Shown here piece after piece: positions 23,065-33,258 of a DNA stretch of 64,000 bases. Below the pieces are notes generated by a model. That model had not been told where the DNA came from. It was given only the letters and a program-made list of their open reading frames with translations, and did no database searches. The position numbers were made by a program, and so were the translations under genes. Source of the DNA: Costus lasius (Eukaryota; Streptophyta; Magnoliopsida; Zingiberales; Costaceae); the NCBI GenBank assembly GCA_027563935.2, contig CM050449.1, positions 82,863,178-82,927,177 of the forward strand, written 5' to 3'. Every line of letters begins with the position of its first letter. The stretch's first letter is position 1.

Positions 23065-24743
23065 TGTTGGGGTATGCCCTTAAGGCTAATGTTTGAGGCC
23101 TTGGGATTGTATCAGTATCATGTAATAAACTCTTATGTTTATAAAGGCATGGTTGTTATTCAGTTTGTTACATTGTCTGCTGCAATAAGTGTACTTCTGA
23201 ATAATGTCTCAAAGCTGTTCAGCTAGGCTGACATGCAGTTATGTCCTTAGTCAAGATATCTTGGTGAACATGAGACAGCCTTGATATGATTGAGACTAAT
23301 ATGTGTTCTAATCTTATAGGATGCTTCGAGCATGGAATAAGATGTAGACTCATGGGTACATTGGATGTACTAGACAGACCCTACTAGGATATTCAATTGC
23401 TTGTCACAATGTGAATAATCCTTGATTGCAACAAGTGGCACATTTCCTCTGACTTGAGATCACTTGTGTTTCTAAATGATGATTGTCATTGTTTTGAGGT
23501 AGTTCAATATCATTTGAAACATAATGATTATAGACTATCTTGGATGGTGAGCTTGAGTCAGGTTAGGGCACTAGTGATAGATAAAGGATTGCCGTCTCCT
23601 TAATTGGAGTATGATGTTCTAAAGGGGCCCCCCTCTGTATGAGATGATTGAGAAAGTGTATGGCCATACCCAGATGACAGTGTTCATCTGATCTAATCAT
23701 GCTCATCATATTGGAGCTACAGGCTTGACACGCTTGTCCAATAAGAACATCCAGTGGCAAAGGAAATTTGCATGCCTTGTGAATTGGATTCACACTTGTG
23801 CTGTGGTTTGGGTGTAGTCTTGGAAGACTCTTTCCTTTATATCGGGAGACAGTGATGTGTTGCTAGATACCCCTCACTGATCGTGATAACGTAAGTTATC
23901 GTTACCGACATTTAAAGGAAACCCTTAGGGTCGCACAATTTGATGATATGACTTACTTAAGTCAGATCGTGTGGACTGAATTGTTTGGGTTCAGTTTAAA
24001 GGGATTTAATCTTTGATTGTAAGTGAGATCCAGTCTGATCATGTTTGATTGATAAGGGCTTGAGATCGGTAAGCTTCGATTGAGAGAATGGATGCTAGAT
24101 CGGTGAGATCAGGAGCATCAAGAGATGAACGGTCAGATCTTAAGCCTTAGGGGTTTTTGTTATGATCTGGACTAGTTGCTTGGTTTATTTGGTTATTGAA
24201 CCAAATCGATTTGAACCAGCTCATTGGGTGAGCGCATGGTTCAAGTAAAGAGGCATTGGCGATTGGGGTAATGCATGGTCGCATGAACGTTGAGACATTG
24301 CTATTTTTAGATAGCATGTTCTCTAACGTGACCACATCTCACGTTCACGCCAAGAGAACTTCTCTCTCGCCTTTCCCCACTTACTCTCGAGAGGGCATTC
24401 GTGTGTGACGAGTCTTGGACGCCTTGGAGAGTCATTTGGCAAAGCGAGCAAAGCTTCATCCATCCCTTCCATTCGATCAAAGACACCTCTTGGAACCTTG
24501 CTAGCACAAGGAGCACCAAGGAAGTGAGCGCATCCTCATTCTTGTGTGCGCATCATTTGGAGGAGATCTCTCTTGCTCTCTCTTTCCAAGACGCCATCCA
24601 ACACATGGCTTCGGTATGAATTCTTTTCATGTTGTTAAGTTGATCATATTGCATGCGATGATACTAAGAAACCCACTCCGCTGCTTTAAGAAGAAATTTT
24701 TCATGCGCCTATCTAGGGTTTCGCCACCTTGTGAGGACTTGCA
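23065..24743 (+). repeat. 5' LTR of F, variant beta (1679 bp)
   Basis: Complete, from TGTTGGGGTATG to ACTTGCA, directly before the primer site. It differs from the 3' LTR in several blocks and is closer to the LTR of A in its 3' half. It is the functional 5' LTR by position. Confidence 0.88.
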
Positions 24744-24745
24744 AA

Positions 24746-24757
24746 TGGTATCAGAGC
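24746..24757 (+). other. Primer-binding site of F
   Basis: TGGTATCAGAGC, two bases after the LTR end, identical to that of A. Confidence 0.93.
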
Positions 24758-24769
24758 TTGGTTGATGCA

Positions 24770-25640
24770 TGTTTTATGATTGCTATACCATGTTTTGTGA
24801 TCCATGTTTGCGCAACATGCTTAGATCTATAGGTTAGGTTACATGCGAAAATGATTACATATGTTTTTCATGTTTGAGCATGTATGAAAGTCGGCGCATC
24901 TTTATTGTTGATGTTTTATCAAACGTATATTACTTGCGCGACCTCACTAGATCTAAGGTCTTACTATAAATCCTTAGACGGGTTAGTAGGGTTGATGTCA
25001 TCCTCTAGGTTAGATCCAACCAGTCTGATCAGATCATCTGACAGCCTAGATGGGTCGACCAGATAGCACCTTTGCGCAAGCAAGAGGTGGCTGTAGGTCG
25101 ACTGCATCACAGGCGTGTAGCGATGTCTGGTTGAGACAACCCATGAACGCACATGAGTTAGGCCCGGGGTCACACCCGCTTGCCAGAACTCATGGGGTGG
25201 TTCAGCCCTTGGCGCATGCATGTTTGATATAACTTGTTTGCGCTAATGTAAAGATCTAATGTTAACATGCGAAACTTCATGATTTAGTTGTTTGCGCATG
25301 TATGATTGTTTCATGTTGGCGCTTGTTGAATGTATTTGTTAAAACTCATTACATCTTGCGCGCCTATCACCTAGATCTACATTTGCGCCTGCTATAAACC
25401 CTTAGACGGGTTATTAGGGTTGAAGTCATAGACTAGTTAAGATCCAACCAGTCTGATCAGACCATCTGACAACCTAGATGGGTCGACCAGATGGCACCTG
25501 TGCGCAAGCAAGAGGTGGCTATAGGTCGACTGCAGACAGGCGTGTAGCGATGTCTGGTTGAGACAACCAGTGAACACACATGAGTTAGGCCCGGGGTCAC
25601 ACCCGCTTGCCAGAACTCATGAGGGTAGTTCAGCCCAACG
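24770..25640 (+). repeat. Tandem duplication in the leader of F
   Basis: A segment of about 430 bp occurs twice (roughly 24770-25213 and 25214-25640). Each copy contains CCTTAGACGGGTTA, GATCCAACCAGTCTGATCAG, GGTCGACCAGAT and AGGCCCGGGGTCACACC. Element A has one copy (about 1370-1850). The copies differ at several sites, so the duplication is not very recent. Confidence 0.8.
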
Positions 25641-26450
25641 CATGCATTGTTGACCATTAGGTCAACTCAAGTCAGTTAGGACTTGGTGCATGCAAGGGCA
25701 GTGGATCTGACTAGGTCTGATGAGTGGATCCCTATTAATGGACCGTTGTAAGGTAGCAGGGCACATAAGAAAAATAAAATTGATGCCTATGGGGTTTTCA
25801 AAAATTTTATTTTCTTGTAATAGGATCACATGTTGGTTGAATACCATGATGCTTGTCTATTTCATCTTATGTGGGTTACCCAATTCATGTGTGCTGTGCT
25901 GGGGCCTGCGTGCCTGGATTAAAATGTAAATTATTATATTTGTGATCTGCGCATCACATTTTAATTAATTTATTGTGTAATTGACCTGCGTGTCAACCTT
26001 GTCTAGATAGATTAAAATGTACTTTTAATCAGACAAGAGCTCAAAGCACACATGGATGAGGCGCATGCAGCTTGAGGCTTGACCAGGTGGGAAGTCTAGG
26101 GTTTGACCCTAAGACAGGCACATTTACCTGGTGGGCGCACCTGAGCTGCACTGGGCGCTATGGCCCTGGGCTGGGCCAGATGAGAGGCAAAAGACCCAAG
26201 AAGAGCTCAAGTGAAGACTTAAGTTAACTTAAGGTCTTACCTAGGCTTAATGGGCGTTTACCACATAAGATCATCATGCTTTCTTTTATTGTTTGAATAA
26301 TTAGACTTGCATGATTTATTTATCTTCTGCTATCACCATAGGGTTTGCATGATAGTTAAGAAGATAAAAGACCGTTAAAATCCAACGCTAAAATATCAAG
26401 CTCGATAGCCTTCTGACGCGAAACCTCACTGTTCTGACTATCGTTGGAGC

Positions 26451-26476
26451 CGTGTTGTACCCACTCAGTGGGCACG
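26451..26476 (+). other. Leader RNA hairpin 1 of F
   Basis: Same stem-bulge-stem as in A at 2672-2697: CGTG/CACG, bulge TTGTA, CCCAC/GTGGG, loop TCA. Confidence 0.7.
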
Positions 26477-26654
26477 TCCATCTATCTTCAGACGGTGTGT
26501 GATTTCACCTGCGTGTTACAGAGAAGGGATTTATCGCTTCTCGTTGCTCAGCATAGCACGTGGTGGTCCAGGGAGTAGGTCAGGTCAGCTTGACCATGTG
26601 GACTACATATGGGGCATATGGTAGCTATATGGAGGCAGCCATCTATGGGATCAG

Positions 26655-26688
26655 AGATTGTGTTGTACCAACTCAGTTGGCACAGTCT
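26655..26688 (+). other. Leader RNA hairpin 2 of F
   Basis: AGATTGTG/CACAGTCT outer stem with one T-G wobble in place of the C-G pair in A, then bulge TTGTA, CCAAC/GTTGG and loop TCA. Confidence 0.7.
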
Positions 26689-26990
26689 GCTGGATTGCCT
26701 AGATGAAGGGAAATCGCACGGGTTGGCGATTGGCAGGGACTGCCTACCAGAGATTAGTGCTTGTACTTTCTGTGCATCTTATCTCGCCTGAGCGGGACGC
26801 GGAGACCAAGTATGAAATCTGGATCCCATCTCACTAAAAGAGTGATTACTCTTTCGGACTGTTTTAATGGATTTTTCAGTCAGATAAAATAGTGAGAAAA
26901 GAATCATTCTTAAGTCCTGGATTGATTCTAAACATTGATACTGACCTTGCTGTTCTTGCATTGTTGTAGATTCCTGCAGCAACGAACACC

Positions 26991-29900
26991 ATGAGCTTCA
27001 ATGTGCGATCCCTACTGGAAAGGGAGAAGTTTGCTGGGCCAAACTTCTCAGACTGGTATGGACACCTTAAGATCGTTCTTAAGGCTGAGAGGAAACTGTA
27101 TGTCCTCGAGACGGCTGTACCGCCTCAACCCGCTCCGAACGCTGCAAGGGTGGTTCGGGATGCCTATGAAAAGCATGTCAATGATAGCATTGATGTCGCT
27201 TGCCTGATGCTAGCGTCTATGACGCCACAGCTGCAGCGTCAGCATGAGGATATGTCTGCTATAGAAATTATAGCAAACCTCAAGATGCTGTATGCTGCAC
27301 AGGCGAGGACTGAACGCTATAATTTGACCAAGCTTTTCTTTCAGAGCAAACTGGCTGAAGGGAGTCCAGTGGGAGCTCATGTGCTCAAGATGATTGGGCA
27401 CAAAGAGGCTCTAGAGAAACTGGGGCATACCGTCAATCAGGAGCTTGCTGTAGACATTATTCTGCAGTCTCTCCCGGCCTCTTTCGATCCGTTCATTATG
27501 AATTTTAATATGAACAAGATCGACTGTACACCGGTAGAATTGCTGAATATGCTCTTGACTACAGAGGAGACTCTAAAGGAAAAGCCTTCAACCTCTGTCT
27601 TGATGTTTCCTTCTAGGAACAAGAAGAAGGGGAAGAAGGGCAAAGCCCCTGTCAAGAACTACAGCAAGGCTCTGAAACAAAAGGTGAAGCGGTCGAAGGA
27701 CAACAGATGTTTCCATTGTGGCCAGCTGGGTCACTGGAAAAAGGACTGTAAAGCGCTCCAAGGAGACAAGAAGGGAAGCATCGCTTCTGGCTCAGGTATT
27801 TTCGTGACTGAAGTCATGATATCCTCTTCTTCTATTTCATGGGTGTTGGACACTGCATGTGGAGTTCACATTTGTTCAAATGTACAGAAACTCAAGAGAA
27901 GAAGACAGGTGGGACAGCATGAGGTGGACCTACGAGTTGGAAACGGGGCACGGGTTGCTGCTGTTGCTGTAGGAACTTATTACATCTCATTACCATCTGG
28001 ACTTGTATTAGAACTAAACAATTGTTACTTTGTACCGAGCATTACTAAAAATATTATCTCTATTCCTGCTCTTGTCAGGAAAGGATTTTCCTTTGAATGC
28101 AATATTTCAAAGTGTGTTATTTCTTATGATAATATTGTTTATGCTACTGGGTCAATTAACAATGGGTTATTCATGTTGGACATGGAATGTTCTATACAAA
28201 ATATTGATAATAAGAAAGCCAATTATGCTGATGACAGCACCTTGCTATGGCATAGTCGTTTAGGCCATATTAACAAGAAGCGCATTAAGCGGTTGCATGA
28301 TCATGGACTGCTGGAATCATTCTCCTATGAGGAGATTGATACATGCAAAGCTTGTTTATTGGGCAAAATGACGAAGTCTCCTTTTCCTCACAAAGGTCAA
28401 AGGGCTTCAGGTTTACTTGACCTTATACACAGTGATGTGTGTGGGCCATTTAGTAAACATGCCAGAGGTGGCTATTCATACTTCATTACCTTTACTGATG
28501 ATTTCAGTAGATATGGGTATGTCTATTTAATGAGACATAAGAGTGAATCTTTTGACAAGTTCAAAGAGTTCAAAAATGAAGTACAAAATCAGCTAGGCCG
28601 AAATATCAAGGCACTTCGTTCAGATCGAGGTGGTGAATACCTAAGTCGAGAGTTTACTGACTATCTGAAGGAGTGTGGGATTATCTCACAGCTCACTCCG
28701 CCAGGAACACCGCAATGGAATGGTGTGTCCGAGAGGAGGAACAGAACCTTACTTGACATGGTTCGGTCAATGATGAGTCAAACTACTCTACCTTACTCCT
28801 TTTGGGGTTTTGCACTGGAAACAGCTGCAAAGGTACTAAACCGAGTGCCATCCAAGGCAGTTTCAAAGACTCCATATGAGTTATGGTATGGGAAACAGCC
28901 TAGCTTGACATTTATTAAGATCTGGGGTTGCGAGGCTTATGTCAAAAAGCTCGCCTCTGGGAAACTAGAGAGCAGATCTGAGAAATGCATCTTTGTCGGT
29001 TACCCTAAGGAAACTAAGGGTTATTATTTCTACGATCCCAAAGAGAACAAAGTATTTGTTGCTCGGACGGCTATTTTTCTTGAGAAGGAATTTCTTCTGC
29101 AAGAAGCCAGTGGGAGAGAAATAAAGCTGGATGAAAATCCAGAGGAAGGACAAAGTAGTCAAGCACAGTTGGATGAGCCTGAGCCGGTTGAACAGGTTAC
29201 TGAACAACCTGAGGCTCAGATATCACGGGAACCGCGAAGATCGGGAAGGATCCGTCAACAGCCTGAGCGCTATGACGGAGTCTACATCATTGATCATGAT
29301 GAATCCCTCACTTATGCGGATGCGGTCAGTGGACCGGAGTCAGCTAGATGGCTTGAAGCTATGCGAGCCGAGATGGACTCCATGTCAGATAACCAAGTCT
29401 GGGATTTGGTTGATCCGCCTCCGGGAGTAATCCCTATAGGCTGTAAATGGATCTTCAAGAAGAAGATTGACATGGATGGTAACGTGGTTACCTATAAAGG
29501 CAGGCTAGTTGCGAAAGGTTTCAAACAAATCTACGGGATAGATTATGATGAAACTTTCTCTCCTGTAGCCATGTTCAAGTCTATTCGGATTATTCTCGCG
29601 ATAGCAGCATATTATGATTATGAGATCTGGCAGATGGATGTGAAGACCGCTTTCCTTAATGGAAAACTGGATGAGGATGTGTATATGACACAACCTGAAG
29701 GTTTCACTAATCCATCAGATCGTCATAAAATATGCAAGTTAAAGAAGTCCATTTATGGACTTAAGCAAGCATCTAGAAGCTGGAATATTCGTTTTGATGA
29801 ATCAATCTGCGAATTTGGTTTCATCAAGAACGAAGATGACCCGTGTGTATATAAGAGGTTTAGTGGGAGCGTGATTACTTTCCTAGTCCTCTACGTTGAT

Positions 29901-30875
29901 GATATCTTAATCATTGGAAACGATATTCCTGAACTGCATGCTGTTAAAGCATGGTTAAGAAAATGTTTCCAGATGAAAGATCTAGGAGAAGCAGCCTATG
30001 TATTAGGTGTGAAGATCTATAGGGATAGATCTAAGAGGCTTCTCGGGCTGTGCCAGAGTACCTACATCGATAAAGTCCTGGAGAGATTTCATTTAGAGAA
30101 TTCTAAAAGAGGATATCTTCCAGTCAGACATGGTCTGAATCTTTCAAAGAGTCAGTGTCCACAAACACAGACTGAGAAAGATGAAATGGACAATACGCCT
30201 TATGCTTCGGCTATTGGATCCATTATGTATGCGATGTTGTGTACTCGCCCAGACGTCGCTTACGGGTTAAGCGTGACCAGTCGATTCCAAAGTAATCCAG
30301 GTCAGGCGCACTGGATTGTAGTCAAGAATATTTTGAAATATCTTCGGAGGACCAAAGATATGTTCTTGATATATGGTGGTCAGGAAGAACTCAGTATTGA
30401 AGGATATACTGACGCTTCGTTCCAGTCTGACCAGGATGATTTCCGATCGCAATCAGGCTATGTTTTTAGCTTGAATGGAGGAGCAGTGGTGTGGAAAAGT
30501 TTCAAACAGTCTATTGTTGCTGATTCCACAACAGAAGCCGAGTATGTTGCAGCCTCGGAAGCATCCAAGGAGGCAGTGTGGATTCGTAAGTTCATTCAGG
30601 AACTTGGTGTTGTTCCTTCGAGTGCAGATCCTTTGGTTATCTTCTATGATAACACTGGAGCAATCGCACAGGCAAAGGAACCACGGTCGCACCAGAAGTC
30701 CAAGCACATACAGAGAAGGTTTCACTTGATCCGGGAGATCATTGATCGTGGTGAGATCAAAATCTGCAAGGTTCATACAGATGACAATCTGGCTGACCCG
30801 CTTACCAAGCCTCTGGCGCAGGAGAAGCATGAGAAGCACTGTAATAATATGGGTTTGAGATTTCTCAACCATTAG
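26991..30875 (+). CDS. Copia F gag-pol polyprotein, intact
   Basis: One uninterrupted frame of 1294 codons. In order, by residue: gag (1-230); lysine-rich linker; CCHC knuckle CFHCGQLGHWKKDC (about 240-253); aspartic protease with WVLDTACG (about 284); pre-integrase LLWHSRLGH...CKAC (418-456); integrase D,D,E core with IHSDVCGPF (480), DDFSRYG and RSDRGGEY (542); reverse transcriptase with WQMDVKTAFLNG (880) and YVDDILIIGND (968); RNase H with GYTDASF (1138) and YDNTGAIA. The ATG at 26991 follows AACGAACACC, as in A. The protease carries D-T-A where many relatives have D-T/S-G, and RNase H reads FYDN where the A and C copies read FCDN. It copies RNA into DNA and integrates it; the copy has the full coding capacity. 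Confidence 0.93.
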   Translation: MSFNVRSLLEREKFAGPNFSDWYGHLKIVLKAERKLYVLETAVPPQPAPNAARVVRDAYEKHVNDSIDVACLMLASMTPQLQRQHEDMSAIEIIANLKMLYAAQARTERYNLTKLFFQSKLAEGSPVGAHVLKMIGHKEALEKLGHTVNQELAVDIILQSLPASFDPFIMNFNMNKIDCTPVELLNMLLTTEETLKEKPSTSVLMFPSRNKKKGKKGKAPVKNYSKALKQKVKRSKDNRCFHCGQLGHWKKDCKALQGDKKGSIASGSGIFVTEVMISSSSISWVLDTACGVHICSNVQKLKRRRQVGQHEVDLRVGNGARVAAVAVGTYYISLPSGLVLELNNCYFVPSITKNIISIPALVRKGFSFECNISKCVISYDNIVYATGSINNGLFMLDMECSIQNIDNKKANYADDSTLLWHSRLGHINKKRIKRLHDHGLLESFSYEEIDTCKACLLGKMTKSPFPHKGQRASGLLDLIHSDVCGPFSKHARGGYSYFITFTDDFSRYGYVYLMRHKSESFDKFKEFKNEVQNQLGRNIKALRSDRGGEYLSREFTDYLKECGIISQLTPPGTPQWNGVSERRNRTLLDMVRSMMSQTTLPYSFWGFALETAAKVLNRVPSKAVSKTPYELWYGKQPSLTFIKIWGCEAYVKKLASGKLESRSEKCIFVGYPKETKGYYFYDPKENKVFVARTAIFLEKEFLLQEASGREIKLDENPEEGQSSQAQLDEPEPVEQVTEQPEAQISREPRRSGRIRQQPERYDGVYIIDHDESLTYADAVSGPESARWLEAMRAEMDSMSDNQVWDLVDPPPGVIPIGCKWIFKKKIDMDGNVVTYKGRLVAKGFKQIYGIDYDETFSPVAMFKSIRIILAIAAYYDYEIWQMDVKTAFLNGKLDEDVYMTQPEGFTNPSDRHKICKLKKSIYGLKQASRSWNIRFDESICEFGFIKNEDDPCVYKRFSGSVITFLVLYVDDILIIGNDIPELHAVKAWLRKCFQMKDLGEAAYVLGVKIYRDRSKRLLGLCQSTYIDKVLERFHLENSKRGYLPVRHGLNLSKSQCPQTQTEKDEMDNTPYASAIGSIMYAMLCTRPDVAYGLSVTSRFQSNPGQAHWIVVKNILKYLRRTKDMFLIYGGQEELSIEGYTDASFQSDQDDFRSQSGYVFSLNGGAVVWKSFKQSIVADSTTEAEYVAASEASKEAVWIRKFIQELGVVPSSADPLVIFYDNTGAIAQAKEPRSHQKSKHIQRRFHLIREIIDRGEIKICKVHTDDNLADPLTKPLAQEKHEKHCNNMGLRFLNH

Positions 30876-30895
30876 ATTAAGTGCAAGTGGGAGAT
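30876..30895 (+). other. Polypurine tract of F
   Basis: AAGTGCAAGTGGGAGAT directly before the 3' LTR. Confidence 0.8.
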
Positions 30896-32567
30896 TGTTG
30901 GGGGTATGCCCTTAAGGCTAATGTTTGAGGCCTTGGGATTCTTTCAGTATCATGTATAAACTCTTATGTTTATAAAGGCAATGGTTGTTATTCAGTTTGT
31001 TACATTGTCTGCTGCAATAAGTGTGCTTCTGAATAATGTCTCAAAGCTGTTCAGCTAGGCTGACATGCTATATGTCCTTAGTCGAGATATCTTGGTGAAC
31101 ATGAGACAGCCTTGATATGATTGAGACTAATATGTGTTCTAATCTTATAGGATGCTTCGAGCATGGAATAAGATGTAGACTCATGGGTACATTGGATGTA
31201 CTGGACAGACCCTACTAGGATATTCAATTGCTTGTCACAATGTGAATAATCCTTGTTTGCAACAAGTGGCACATGTCCTCTGACTTGAGATCACTTGTGT
31301 TTCTAAATGATGATTGTCATTGTTTTGAGGTAGTTCAATATCATTTGAAACATAATGGTTATAGACTATCTTGGATAATGATCATGAGTCAGGTTAGGAC
31401 ACTAGTGATAGATATAGGATTGCCGTCTCCTTGTTTAAGGAGTGTGATGTTCTAAAGGGGCCCCCCCGAATGAGATGATTGAGAAAGTGTATGGCCATAC
31501 CCAGGTGACTATGTTCATCTGATCTAATCATGCTCATCATATTGGAGCTACAGGCTTGACACGCTTGTCCAATAAGAATATCCAGTGGCAAAGGAAACAT
31601 GTATGCCTAGTGAAGTGGATTCACACTTGTGCTGTGGTTTGGGAGTAGTCTTGGAAGACTCTTTCCTTTATATCGGGAGACAGTGATGTGTTGCTAGATA
31701 CCCCTCACTGATCGTGATAACGTAAGTTATTGTTACCGACATTTAAAGGAAACCCTCAGGGTCGCACAATTTGATGATATGGCTTACTTAAGTCAGATCG
31801 TGTGGACTGAATTGTTTGGGTTCAATTTAAAGGAGTTTAAACTCTGATTGTAAGTGAGATCTGGTCTAATCATGTTTGATTGATTAGGGCTTAAGATCGG
31901 TAAGCTTCGATCGAGAGTATTGATGCTAGATCGGTGAGATCAAGTGCATCAAGAGATGAACGGTTAGATCTTGAACCATTTGGTTCAGAGAGATCTAGAC
32001 CATGGTTTGGGCTGGTTTGGTTTGGTCTTTGAACCGAATTGAATAGAATTGAATTGGTTTGAACCGGTTCACATATGTGAACGCATGGTTCAAGGCTTGA
32101 TTGTGTTTTGGGCGGTTTTCTTTGAGTGAGCGCATGGCTTCATGACTTTCCATATTTGGAAGTCATGTAACGCCACCTCTTGAAAACGCCTCAACGCATT
32201 TGCCAATTCTCTTCGCTTGTCGCCTTCACTCTTGGGTAGAGATTGCTTCACGGAAGTAGGAGCTCGGCCAAGCATCTCTCTTCTTCTACAGACGACAAGG
32301 AACTTGGGAGATTCTTGCTAGCACAAGGAACGTCCAAGGAGGTAGCCATCTCTCATCTAGTGTGCGTCTTCTTTGGAGGAGTGCTTATTTGCCCTCTTGC
32401 TTCCAAGCCGCCTCCTTCATCATGGCTATGGTAAAAGATCTTAACTTGATCTTTGCAATATAATCAAAGTTGATCATATATATTCATGCAATCGATCTTG
32501 TTGAAACCCAAAAAATTTCATATGCGCATGCTTTAGGGTTCCCCCCCCCCTTTTAAGGGGTTTTTCA
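30896..32567 (+). repeat. 3' LTR of F, variant alpha (1672 bp)
   Basis: TGTTGGGGGT to TTTTTCA, followed by AGGGG. A C-run at 32541-32550 and a G/T-rich end differ from the LTRs of A and of F beta. The first 475 bp match 22590-23064. Confidence 0.9.
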
Positions 32568-32572
32568 AGGGG
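32568..32572. repeat. Target site duplication of copia F, right (AGGGG)
   Basis: Second copy of the 5-bp duplication at 22585-22589. Confidence 0.9.
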
Positions 32573-32818
32573 AAACCATTCTAAAAGTAACATATAAGAT
32601 TCATAGCGTAACTTCCAAAAGCAAAGAACTAACCTATACTACCAAAAAGTAAAATAACACAAAATAAAAAACTGAGAATGAAAATGAGAGATAGTGCTTG
32701 GGTTTCCTCCCAAGAAGCGCAGTTTAAGGTCACTAGCTCGACCAGAGACTATCATCATGGTGTCGACGGTGAATCAGTGCCAAAGTATAGAGCATGTAAT
32801 TTCTTGCGTTTCTGACGT
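32573..32818 (-). other. Noncoding region of gypsy E resumed
   Basis: Continues 21316-22584 after the F insertion. It contains TGGGTTTCCTCCCAAGAAGCGC (plus strand, in two parts around 32700-32722), a motif I know from the 3' noncoding part of Athila/Tat relatives. No coding frame. Confidence 0.55.
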
Positions 32819-33199
32819 CTATAAAGTATGTCCACAAAAGTAAATATCCAAAGTAGTAGGTGGTTCATTGTCATCTTGAGCAATCTGTGTATACAAAAAT
32901 AAAAAGTTAATACCCACAATATCATCAAAAGAATACCCTATAGCTTTTCTAAATTTATCTATCATGGAACTTGTCTGTTTTTCATGCTCCTCTGCCTCAT
33001 CAATTATAGAAAAAGTAAAGTCTAGGCCCAGAAATTCATATCTCACATTATTTGGAAGAGTTCTGATTTCAATTTTTGGATTTTTACTTACCTCAAGAGC
33101 AGCATGGTATGAATTTTTGGGTTCTACCTTATGCATCTCAATGGCAGGAATTGAATCAAGTGGTTGAGAGTAAGCCTTGACACTATCTTCAGTCACCTT

Positions 33200-33258
<59 letters not shown>

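Larger units (their letters stand above)
22590..32567 (+). mobile_element. Ty1/copia retrotransposon F, hybrid left end
   Basis: A perfect AGGGG duplication flanks 9978 bp. The left end is a 475-bp piece of one LTR variant, followed by a complete LTR of another variant, then primer site, leader, intact gag-pol, polypurine tract and an LTR of the first variant. It was inserted into the 3' noncoding region of gypsy E, whose sequence continues on both sides. Confidence 0.9.
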
